Source of the DNA: Prevotella sp. CAG:485
GTDB taxonomy: Bacteria > Bacteroidota > Bacteroidia > Bacteroidales > Muribaculaceae
Reading direction: 5' to 3'
NCBI GenBank assembly: GCA_000437495.1
Contig: FR897888.1
Location: 29,960 to 40,888, forward strand
DNA: 10,929 nucleotides
Part shown: positions 1 to 7,036 of the stretch, piece after piece
Layout of the letters: every line of letters begins with the position of its first letter
Position numbering within the stretch: position 1 is the first letter of the stretch
Translations under genes and position numbers: made by a program
The notes under the pieces: model-generated
Databases searched by the model: none
What the model was told of the DNA's origin: nothing
What the model saw: only the letters and a program-made list of their open reading frames with translations

Positions 1-1701
1 GGTGAGCAGCACGCGTTCGAGCCAGTAAGCGCGGGAGTCGTCGAAGGTGTAGTTCACCACCTTATTATAATAGCGCTCAGCCTCGCTCTCGCTCAGCACA
101 GGCAGCGACGCCACGGCAATGCTCATCTGCTCTGTTTCTATATATGTGCGCAGATAATCGCTGAACATGCCATAAATGTCGGTCAGAGCCAGCCAGTTGG
201 CAACACGGTCGGCCGACGGGTTCTGATAAACGATGAGAGCGTCGGGAGCGTCGGCACCGTTCAGGCCGCGCACATCGCTGCGCTGCGGGCCATAGAGCAG
301 CACGCCGCGCAAACGGTTGTTCTTCTTCTCATAGACCATACGCAGCATTGTGCGGTAGGCCATGGGGTCGGGGCGGCCGGCCGAGAAACTGTTGTAACAG
401 TCTTTGTTGGTTACCACGCTGATGCGTGTGCCGTCGTGCTGACGGTGGAAATCGGCCAGCTTCTCGGCCTGGGTGCGGAAGGCCTCGGTGGTGAGGATGA
501 TGTATTCGGGATTCTCGTTCAGCAAACGGGCTCTGAAATCCTCAGGCTGCACGCTTTCTATCACAGTGGGCTCGGGCAATGCTTCGCCGCTGCGGAAATA
601 GACTAACTGGCGCGGTCCGTAAGGCACCAGGCCAATGCCCTTGTCATTGACCAGATAACGCGGGTTGCGGTTGTCGGTAACATCCCATACCATAACGTCG
701 TTGTCAGAAGGTATTGTTACCGCCGGAGTATCGGTTATCACGGTCTGCACGGCAAACTGCTTTTCGCCCGGCTCAAACTGCAGACGGCGCGGATACGTCA
801 TCAGCAGATAATCGAGGTAAGCCTGTGCCTGATACAGTGAAATCTGACTCCAGTAAAGCTCAATCTCGCCTTTCTCTTTCAGCTTGGGCAGCGTATAGCG
901 GTTTATGCTGTTCTCTTTCACATAGCAATAAGCATCCGGACGCGGCTCAATATATGACGATGCAATGTCATTGCCGTCCACTGCTATTTCCAGATACGAG
1001 GCGCCCCAGCTCAGGCCGCAGAAACGCACGTTAAGCGCGCCGGGAAGGGTGTCGACGAGGCCGGGCATGGTGTACTGAAATTTCTGCCGCAGCTTGTCGG
1101 TGGCTGCAAAGGCCTCGCCCCAGAAGGTCTGGCCGCTGTGGCTGTTGCCCTGCGTAATATCTTTTTCATGATAGAAATAAGCCTGTCCCACTTTCACCGG
1201 ATTGGAGGTAACGGAGCTGCTCACATCCATCGCCTTTACGGATTTCTCCGGGCCCTGGTCTGAGAGGAAGTACACTCCCTGTTTGGTATAAATGTTCTGA
1301 CCTTTGTTCACAAACAAACCGCCGGACTCATAAGTGTCGTCATATTCCCACGACAGATTTTCCGGACCCCGGCCGTAGAAATACAACTTATTGTCGCGGT
1401 GCATACAGGCAATCTGCGGCATGGTGTCGGGAATCTGACGGCTCAGTGTGGTGGCGTTGATGAAGTCGCGGGGATACATCTCACCGCCTTCGCCCCAAAC
1501 CCTCACCTTTGAAGGGTCGCTGAAACCCATCTCGCGCAATTTGGCATAGCTGATGGCATAGATGCCGTTTTTCGGAGTACCTATCTTAACCCATTTCCCC
1601 TCGGTTATCTGCGAGTGGTCACTGAATGTCAAATCGCGACCCCACAGTGTTGAGCTTGCGGCCGCCAAAAGAACAAAAATTAAAAATCTTATCGTTTTCA
1701 T
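1..1701 (-). CDS. Second PorU-like C25 (gingipain-family) protein, C-terminus outside window
   Basis: Partial gene: 567 codons are open from the ATG at 1701 to the window edge with no stop, so the rest lies beyond base 1. The product begins with a signal peptide (about residues 1-21, MKTIRFLIFVLLAAASS then TLWG), so it is exported. Residues about 35-75 carry the PorU-type N-terminal pattern (GKWVKIGTPKNGIYAIS, LREMGFSDPSKVRVWGEGG), which matches the start of the upstream porU product (GRWRKVEV, MGFSNPAKVNVYGYGG). A beta-rich region follows. From about residue 398 (PEYIILTTEAF, LADFHRQHDG, AYRTMLRMVYE) it resembles the N-terminal C25 subdomain, up to MSIAVASLP near residue 530. The window ends before the expected catalytic His and Cys, so activity cannot be judged. 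Its start overlaps the preceding stop codon by 4 nt (ATGA), which suggests translational coupling. It is a diverged tandem paralogue of porU, either a second sortase or an inactive partner. Confidence 0.85.
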   Translation of the reverse strand, partial: MKTIRFLIFVLLAAASSTLWGRDLTFSDHSQITEGKWVKIGTPKNGIYAISYAKLREMGFSDPSKVRVWGEGGEMYPRDFINATTLSRQIPDTMPQIACMHRDNKLYFYGRGPENLSWEYDDTYESGGLFVNKGQNIYTKQGVYFLSDQGPEKSVKAMDVSSSVTSNPVKVGQAYFYHEKDITQGNSHSGQTFWGEAFAATDKLRQKFQYTMPGLVDTLPGALNVRFCGLSWGASYLEIAVDGNDIASSYIEPRPDAYCYVKENSINRYTLPKLKEKGEIELYWSQISLYQAQAYLDYLLMTYPRRLQFEPGEKQFAVQTVITDTPAVTIPSDNDVMVWDVTDNRNPRYLVNDKGIGLVPYGPRQLVYFRSGEALPEPTVIESVQPEDFRARLLNENPEYIILTTEAFRTQAEKLADFHRQHDGTRISVVTNKDCYNSFSAGRPDPMAYRTMLRMVYEKKNNRLRGVLLYGPQRSDVRGLNGADAPDALIVYQNPSADRVANWLALTDIYGMFSDYLRTYIETEQMSIAVASLPVLSESEAERYYNKVVNYTFDDSRAYWLERVLLT

Positions 1702-2300
1702 TTGATGTTAAAGTCGAGTATCTTGTCAGATGTCAGATTGTTCGTATTTATGAATTTGCCACATACGTGGTCATTTATTTTCACAGAAAGTCCCTTTCCG
1801 AGAGCCGGCAAAATCAAATCGCCGGTACGGAAGGTAAACAAACGGCTCATCTCGCTGAGGCGGTTACGCCAGTCGGGAGCGTCGGTGGCCGTCTGCCACT
1901 GCACGCTCTCGCCGCCTGCCGTTATGCTTATCTGCAGCGCGTCCATAACCTCGGCGCTGAACGGCACTGTGGCGCCGCGCGGCACACTGAAGTCGAAGCT
2001 GCAAGCCGTCGTGTATGGCAAGCCTAACGCGCGACAACGCGCCAGCTCATCCATATCCCACAGCACAGCTGCTATGGTGAGGCTGCCGCAGTAACGGTCG
2101 GTGAAACGAGGCGCAATCTTCTTGCCCGTATTCACCGTGAGTATGCCGGCCGAAAAGCTCATTACATAGCTGTGCTCTGCATGAGGCAGAAAGAGGGGTT
2201 TCCCTCCTGTCAGCACCGAAGCGTCGGTAAGGGCGAGGATGCTCCGAGGCTCCCTCGGCCCGTCCGTTCGTTCCGTGTCGGTCATTGCCAGCACCTTCAT
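1698..2300 (-). CDS. Degenerate fumarylacetoacetate hydrolase (FAH)-family protein, probable pseudoenzyme
   Basis: This 200-residue protein has no signal peptide and is probably cytoplasmic. The C-terminal stretch from MSRLFTFRTGDLIL (151-164) through SVKINDHVCGKFINTNN to KILDFNIK matches the end of FAH-family proteins of Bacteroidales (FFTLKIGDLLFTGTP... then ...LLDFHIR, recalled from memory). GGKPLFLP (32-39), GKKIAPRF (59-66) and the ALGLPY/SFDFS region (91-105) also line up, nearly without gaps. Active FAH enzymes bind Mg/Mn through an ExE pair and a later Asp. Here those positions read S48-F-S50 and V79, the usual active-site Lys is C100, and TGTP has become PALG (165-168). Only D103 of the usual acidic residues remains. 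I infer a non-catalytic FAH fold. The gene sits 8 nt after porU and overlaps the next gene by 4 nt, so it is almost certainly cotranscribed. The family call is fairly secure; its role is unknown. Confidence 0.75.
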   Translation of the reverse strand: MKVLAMTDTERTDGPREPRSILALTDASVLTGGKPLFLPHAEHSYVMSFSAGILTVNTGKKIAPRFTDRYCGSLTIAAVLWDMDELARCRALGLPYTTACSFDFSVPRGATVPFSAEVMDALQISITAGGESVQWQTATDAPDWRNRLSEMSRLFTFRTGDLILPALGKGLSVKINDHVCGKFINTNNLTSDKILDFNIK

Positions 2301-2308
2301 CTCTGCAA

Positions 2309-5300
2309 TTATTGAGCTGTTACCGCCAGTTTATTGGTTTTCGACACCGAGATGCCCTCATCTGTCATTATGGTGGCACGATAGAGATAGATGCCTCGCG
2401 GCACTCTCCGTCCGCTGCCGTCGGTCAGATCCCAGCTCACCGTTGAGCCGCCCTGCTCCAGGTCATGCACACGACCCGACAGCTTGCCGGTCCATATCTT
2501 GCGGCCGCTCAGGTCATACACTGCCACATTGCTCTCCGTAACCTCGCTCAGACGGTCGTGCATCAGGGTGAAGGTTACCGATGTGGTGGCCGGGTTACAG
2601 TCGGTGGTTACATCATAGAGTATCGGTTTCTTGTTCACCGAAACGGCAAACTCCAGCGACTTGGTAGTGGCGTTGCCCAGATTGTCGCATACCTTGAAGC
2701 ACAGGGTGTGGCGTCCCGGCGCCAGGTCGCTGAGCGGATAGGCCAGCGAGCCTGCAAAGCTATCATCCGTGCTCGGCAGATAATACTCCGTCAGGTCGGT
2801 ATAATAATCTTTATCGTCAATACATATCTCCATTGTGGTGCCTATGCCCAATTTCGATATGTTGATGCCGCTTTCATCCTTGAACGAGGCGAAGAAGATA
2901 GGATTCGCCGTTACGTGGTCGCCGTTTTTGAAGTTGTACGTGTTCAGACCCATGCCGGTAATCTCCGGACCCTCGTTGTCTGCCTGTTGCTCATCGAGGC
3001 CGTAAACATAGAATTGCTGACAAATGCCGTTTGCCTCCTGCCCTTCGTCGGAGTAAGCATACATATATAGTGAAGCCGGCTGATAGTTGTTCTCAATATC
3101 GGCGCTGATAGGTATCTCAGCCTCCCAGCGACCCTGAGCCACCTTTACTCGGCCCTCATACAGCTTGTTTGTGCGGGCATTGAAATCGAGAGGCTCTTTT
3201 TGAGTTTCATCCTGCGTGGTTACCACACGTTCGGCGTCATACAGCGTCAGGCACATTGTGCCGTTGAAATCACGCGCCACATTTTTGCCGCGTTTCACCA
3301 CACCCTGGAACTTAACCGTGCTTCCTCCCTTGAATATAGGGTAATCAGGTGCGTTGACGGTGTCCGGGTTCACGCCTCCGAGGATTTCCACTTCAGCGTT
3401 CATCGTTGGCAAACTCAGGCGCATAGCCGGGTCGCCTATAACCTGATATATCAGATTGTTGTTGTCATCTTTTGTATTGTTTTTTGCCAGCCTCAGTCCT
3501 TCGCCTATACTTAAAGTTCGGCCGGCGCTGTCCTTGCTGAAGAAATACCGGCTCATACTTTGTGTAATATGGTCATTACCGCTCATAAAAGCTGTACGGA
3601 CTGTAGAAATCAGGCTTATGGCGCCCGATTCCGGATGGCTCCACAAAATCTCTCCGCCCGACACATCATTGGCATCCCAACGCGTAAATTCACACGTTGC
3701 CGTCATAAATACCGGCCAGTATGTATTATCGAGATTACAGATATCGGTGTAAGTGAAGAAATTCTCGTGCGTCCATTCGCGGGGATTGGCATGGCCTATA
3801 TACCAGACAACACCGGTGCCCTTCTCCAGACTCCTCATGTACTCTGCTTTCAAAGTCGGGAACTCCTTGCCCGTAGTGGTCATTGTGGGCTTTAAAGTAC
3901 TCAAAAATATAGGCTTATACAGCAGTTTTTCGCCGCCGTTTTGCAGCAGAATATCCCAGCTGTCCAGTGTCTGCCTCAGATGGTCAAGGTGGTCGCCGTC
4001 GTCCGCCACCAAAGTAACAGTATTTCGCGCAGGTCCCAATTTGGGATTTTCGCAATAATTAATCAGCTTGTCCACCATTTGGCGTGCATGTTCAACGCCT
4101 CTGAAAGGCATTCGTCCCACAGCAATCGACAAATCCAGATTTGCCAGTTCTATCGAGCTCCTGTTATTGTCTTCAAGCATCACAATATAGTCGTCAGTAC
4201 AAATAGAGAAGCTTTTCGATGTAAAACTTGAATGGAACATATCGGCTGTCTCTTCACCCGGCGACTGATATATCAGCGGACGCGGATAATTTGTTTTCAC
4301 ATCATTCGTTATCTGACGCTGGTCGTAAGTGGGACGGCCCAGTATCAGACAGTATTTCAATTTCTTCGGGTCGCGGTCATACCACATTTTCAGTGCCTTG
4401 CGATAGGCCGTAACGTCAGGAGCGCCCGACGAGAATTCATTATACAGAGCCTCCGGAGTAACGATATAGGTATCCATGCCGTCCAGGCGGTCGTGCATTT
4501 CTGCAATACGCTTAGCCTGCTCCAGGTATTCGCGCGGCGATATTATCACCATATCGGGCACATCCTGGCCATGAACATTCTGGTTCGTTATATATGCGTT
4601 AACCGGCGTAGGGTTCGTCTTTACAGTACCCGGATTGAAGGCCACATATTCGCGATATGACGATACTCCGGGCGAGAAGAGGGCTTTGCCGTTTTCAAGC
4701 TTGTATTCAATACGTGCCGGAGCCTCGGGCTTGGTCACGTCCCATATCTGGGTCTGCTCCGTAGCGCCCGAAATCTCATATACGCACGGCAGGTTATAGT
4801 GAGCTGTGTTGTAGAATGTCAGCGGGCCGTCGGTGATGTCGAGCTTGCGGTTGTAATTGACTTCAATGAAACCGAGACGGGCGAGGTACAAGGTGCCGCC
4901 GGGTTTGTAGGTTATTGAAACCGTCATATCCTCTTTTGCCACAGGCACAAGCACGGGGCAGAGGTTGTAATTAATAAACTGCGCGTCGCCGTCGCAGAGT
5001 GGAATTGTCATACCCGTCTCCTCAGCCAATGGCTGACCGTCGACAGACACGGTGTAGCTCGAAGCCGCCATCCTGGTGTGGGTGCCGAAACCTATCATCA
5101 AAGCGGCGGAAGTATCGGCCAGACCGGGAAGTTTGAATTTAAACTCGCGGGTGTTCTGCTGGGTAAAATCCTCCCCAAGCATCCAGTTGCCTGTGTTCGA
5201 CGGGGCATATTCCTCCTTTTTGTGAAGCAGACGCTCCACAAAAGTGGTGGTATGTTCTTCTATCGTCTCGTTGGGCTGCCAGTTCAGCACCGGCATCTCG

Positions 5301-5767
5301 AATACCGAGTCCGGCTCCACATCCGACACAAAATAATAGCTGTTGAGCGAATACGGATTCAGAATCGGCTTATACGGTGTGTTGCGGTTGGAAAAGAGCT
5401 CCCAGCTCATGGTGTTGACGCCATAGAAGATAATGCCGTCGGCGGTGCGCACCACAGGCTGCTGAGGCACGTCGTCAACATATTTGTTGGTATTCAGCAA
5501 ATCGCTGACCTTGCGGCCACCATAACCGTAAACGTTCACCTTGGCGGGGTTGCTGAAGCCCATGGTCTTCAGCTGAGCATTTGTAATCAACTGCATGCCG
5601 GTGGTTTTCACCTCCACCTTGCGCCAGCGTCCGGAAGCCAGACGCGAGTTGGCCGCATAATGCTCCACAGGCATAGCCTCGGCAGCTCCGATAACTGTCA
5701 ATACCGAAACCGCCAGCAATATGACTTGCAATCCCCTGCGGGTTATGTTGTTAAATAGTCGTTTCAT
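2309..5767 (-). CDS. porU: Type IX secretion system sortase PorU (peptidase family C25)
   Basis: PorU is the cell-surface transpeptidase of the type IX secretion system. It removes the C-terminal signal of exported proteins and attaches them to anionic lipopolysaccharide. The product is 1152 residues, close to the roughly 1158 of Porphyromonas gingivalis PorU. I start it at the ATG at 5767; the frame also allows a TTG two codons upstream. A signal peptide ends near AEA (about 29-31). Residues about 46-85 have the PorU N-terminal motif (GRWRKVEV, VYGYGG). The C25 domain spans about 405-790, with the dyad H659 (VWYIGHAN) and C692 (TATCEF), 33 residues apart as in gingipain RgpB (H211/C244). Ig-like segments follow, and a C-terminal domain (about 1080-1152; VAVYDLSGRKIW, RGIYLYRA) resembles T9SS CTD or FlgD-like Ig modules. 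It leads the unit porU / FAH-like / porU-like. No porV is visible nearby. Confidence 0.9.
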   Translation of the reverse strand: MKRLFNNITRRGLQVILLAVSVLTVIGAAEAMPVEHYAANSRLASGRWRKVEVKTTGMQLITNAQLKTMGFSNPAKVNVYGYGGRKVSDLLNTNKYVDDVPQQPVVRTADGIIFYGVNTMSWELFSNRNTPYKPILNPYSLNSYYFVSDVEPDSVFEMPVLNWQPNETIEEHTTTFVERLLHKKEEYAPSNTGNWMLGEDFTQQNTREFKFKLPGLADTSAALMIGFGTHTRMAASSYTVSVDGQPLAEETGMTIPLCDGDAQFINYNLCPVLVPVAKEDMTVSITYKPGGTLYLARLGFIEVNYNRKLDITDGPLTFYNTAHYNLPCVYEISGATEQTQIWDVTKPEAPARIEYKLENGKALFSPGVSSYREYVAFNPGTVKTNPTPVNAYITNQNVHGQDVPDMVIISPREYLEQAKRIAEMHDRLDGMDTYIVTPEALYNEFSSGAPDVTAYRKALKMWYDRDPKKLKYCLILGRPTYDQRQITNDVKTNYPRPLIYQSPGEETADMFHSSFTSKSFSICTDDYIVMLEDNNRSSIELANLDLSIAVGRMPFRGVEHARQMVDKLINYCENPKLGPARNTVTLVADDGDHLDHLRQTLDSWDILLQNGGEKLLYKPIFLSTLKPTMTTTGKEFPTLKAEYMRSLEKGTGVVWYIGHANPREWTHENFFTYTDICNLDNTYWPVFMTATCEFTRWDANDVSGGEILWSHPESGAISLISTVRTAFMSGNDHITQSMSRYFFSKDSAGRTLSIGEGLRLAKNNTKDDNNNLIYQVIGDPAMRLSLPTMNAEVEILGGVNPDTVNAPDYPIFKGGSTVKFQGVVKRGKNVARDFNGTMCLTLYDAERVVTTQDETQKEPLDFNARTNKLYEGRVKVAQGRWEAEIPISADIENNYQPASLYMYAYSDEGQEANGICQQFYVYGLDEQQADNEGPEITGMGLNTYNFKNGDHVTANPIFFASFKDESGINISKLGIGTTMEICIDDKDYYTDLTEYYLPSTDDSFAGSLAYPLSDLAPGRHTLCFKVCDNLGNATTKSLEFAVSVNKKPILYDVTTDCNPATTSVTFTLMHDRLSEVTESNVAVYDLSGRKIWTGKLSGRVHDLEQGGSTVSWDLTDGSGRRVPRGIYLYRATIMTDEGISVSKTNKLAVTAQ

Positions 5768-5893
5768 AATCAATCCGGTTACTGTTTAAATTCCGGGTTA
5801 CATATATGGGCGGTTGCGACGAATCTCAACCGAACACTACTTCACCGTTTCTTTAACGTATAATGTGTCATTTTATTGCTCACCCTGTTACGC

Positions 5894-5951
5894 CTTTCAA
5901 CCCTTTGTTTTCAACCCTGCTGTCAATGTTGCTTCAATGCTGTTGTCAACG
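5894..5951 (-). repeat. Degenerate ~12-bp tandem TTGA repeat between the lysozyme gene and porU
   Basis: On the minus strand the word TTGA occurs five times, at 5949-5946, 5937-5934, 5926-5923, 5914-5911 and 5900-5897. Spacings are 12, 11, 12 and 14 bp, and several copies continue as TTGACAACAGCA, TTGACAGCAGGG or GGGTTGAAA. This forms most of the first third of the 192-nt spacer (5768-5959) that leads to porU. Near-helical phasing would suit several copies of a DNA-binding protein or mild curvature, but it may simply be decayed low-complexity DNA. I found no strong promoter or hairpin terminator in the rest of the spacer. Confidence 0.45.
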
Positions 5952-5959
5952 CCGGATTC

Positions 5960-6856
5960 TCAGTGCCTGTAACTTTTATTATGCAGGTCAAATTGTTCAC
6001 CGTGCATTTTGCTGAGATGGTCAAACCACTCGTTCCTGGAGCCGTTGAACGCGTTGAGGTCAACGTTGCCGTTGATACCCTTTACGCGCCCTTTGTGGCT
6101 GTATTGCCAGAAAGACCAGTCCCTGGCAATGGGCGGATTGGAGAAGGAGCATATCCACAGCGGTCGGTCGCCGAAGCTGTTGTCGATCAGCTCATAATAC
6201 CCGTCGCGGTTGGAATAGAGGGTTACGTGATAACCCTTCATGCTCAGATATTCCACCATTGCCGACAGACGGTCGGTAATCAGCGCCGGGTCCACACCCT
6301 TGGCATTGCCGGTTTCCTCAACATCCACCACCAGGCCGAGGTCCAGATTCCTGTTGCCCACCCTTTTGAGGAAATTGATGGCTTGCGGCACTCCCTCCAC
6401 ATCGAATCTGAAAAAGTGATAGGCGCCGACTTTCATTCCGGCTGCCGTTGCTTTTTCGTGGTTGAGGGCAAAGTTCGGGTCTCCGAAGCTCTCGCCCTCC
6501 GAGGCTTTGATAAAAGCAAACTCGATGCCGTCGGCACGAGCTGCCTCCAGATTCATCATACCGTTATGCGACGATATGTCTATGCCACGCACCGGAAATC
6601 TGGCTTCGTCCAGATACGGCGGTGTCTCCATGTACTCTCTGACGGCATACCATACTGCCCCCAGAAAGACAAGAATCACAACCAGGAAATCGGCTATCAG
6701 AAACAGCTTTGCCCGCCTCAGCAAGCCCTTGCTGCCGGAAGCCTTTGCAGACTTCGGCTCTCGGACTGCTGATGCGGTCTCATCGTCAGACTGACGCGTT
6801 TTGCCCTGCAAAACTTTGTCTTTCTCTGATTGACGCCCTGTTTCCCTATCTCCCAT
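5960..6856 (-). CDS. Membrane-anchored GH25 family lysozyme (muramidase)
   Basis: A 298-residue glycoside hydrolase family 25 protein, predicted to cleave the beta-1,4 bond between N-acetylmuramic acid and N-acetylglucosamine in peptidoglycan. A charged tail (1-49) precedes one transmembrane helix (about 50-72, LFLIADFLVVILVFLGAVWY), which should anchor it in the inner membrane with the catalytic domain in the periplasm. The GH25 domain spans about 88-285: GIDISSHNG (91-99) with D93, FIKASEG (115-121), GAYHFFR (144-150), VVDVEE (176-181) with the D178/E180 pair, LYSN (213-216) and WQYS (250-253). These match the catalytic Asp and DxE of Cellosyl-type lysozymes. The start is the ATG at 6856, a short distance after a strong Bacteroidetes-type promoter, so it probably has its own transcript. 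A housekeeping role in wall remodelling is more likely than toxin delivery, as no immunity gene or secretion signal is nearby. Confidence 0.9.
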   Translation of the reverse strand: MGDRETGRQSEKDKVLQGKTRQSDDETASAVREPKSAKASGSKGLLRRAKLFLIADFLVVILVFLGAVWYAVREYMETPPYLDEARFPVRGIDISSHNGMMNLEAARADGIEFAFIKASEGESFGDPNFALNHEKATAAGMKVGAYHFFRFDVEGVPQAINFLKRVGNRNLDLGLVVDVEETGNAKGVDPALITDRLSAMVEYLSMKGYHVTLYSNRDGYYELIDNSFGDRPLWICSFSNPPIARDWSFWQYSHKGRVKGINGNVDLNAFNGSRNEWFDHLSKMHGEQFDLHNKSYRH

Positions 6857-6878
6857 CGCGCTGTAATTCCTTGATATG

Positions 6879-6910
6879 CAAAGTTACAAAGAAATTGGCG
6901 CTCTTGCAAA
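6879..6910 (-). promoter_or_regulatory. Bacteroidetes-type promoter for the GH25 lysozyme gene
   Basis: Reading the minus strand, TTTG at 6910-6907 is followed after 20 nt by TAACTTTG at 6886-6879. This is a full match to the Bacteroidetes sigma-ABfr consensus (-33 TTTG, -7 TAnnTTTG). The ATG at 6856 lies 22 nt after the -7 element, which implies a leader of roughly 15 nt. A 6-bp inverted repeat (GAAATT at 6891-6896 and AATTTC at 6909-6914) overlaps the -33 region and could be an operator, or chance in AT-rich DNA. Confidence 0.75.
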
Positions 6911-6947
6911 TTTCAGGGCCCTATTTCTTCACTATTTTTCTCTTACC

Positions 6948-7034
6948 CCTCTCTTCACCATCTGCTCATCTCCTCCCCTCTCTTCTCCGTCAGCTCGCTT
7001 CTTCTCCTCTCTTCTCCGTCAGCTCGTTTCTTCC
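6948..7034 (-). repeat. Three-copy 29-bp purine/pyrimidine tandem repeat between DUF3078 gene and lysozyme gene
   Basis: Three consecutive 29-bp units lie at 6948-6976, 6977-7005 and 7006-7034. The plus strand is almost pure pyrimidine, so the transcript side is purine-rich. Units two and three share 21 identical bases at their start (6977-6997 and 7006-7026). Unit one matches unit three at 23 of 29 positions by hand count. A looser copy may precede them, as CACTATTT is followed by TTCTTA-like sequence on both flanks (around 6929 and 7035). The period is not a multiple of three and the array starts just after the TAG of the DUF3078 gene, so it is noncoding. It lies in the 3' untranslated region and upstream of the lysozyme promoter. 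Confidence 0.8.
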
Positions 7035-7036
7035 CA

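Noticed and set aside
1626..2094. Two plus-strand open frames (133 and 130 codons) over the FAH-like gene
   Set aside because: They overlap each other and an operon-embedded minus-strand gene with family similarity; their translations resemble nothing known.
5078..5758. 226-codon open frame on the plus strand inside porU
   Set aside because: Opposite a well-supported porU, its His/Val/Gly-rich translation looks like a reverse-strand shadow and shows no family signature.
5768..5773. TTG start two codons upstream of the porU ATG
   Set aside because: The ATG at 5767 gives a normal signal peptide (MKRLFNN then a hydrophobic core), and TTG starts are uncommon, so the ATG is preferred.
5876..6772. 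298-codon open frame on the plus strand opposite the lysozyme gene
   Set aside because: It is antisense to a clear GH25 protein with all catalytic motifs, has no recognisable domain, and is explained by codon bias of the real gene.
6948..7034. CRISPR array
   Set aside because: The 29-bp units are directly adjacent with no unique spacers and are low-complexity, so this is a plain tandem repeat.
6857..7036. Rho-independent terminator after the DUF3078 gene
   Set aside because: No GC-rich hairpin followed by a T tract was found on the minus strand; the spacer is taken up by purine repeats and a promoter.
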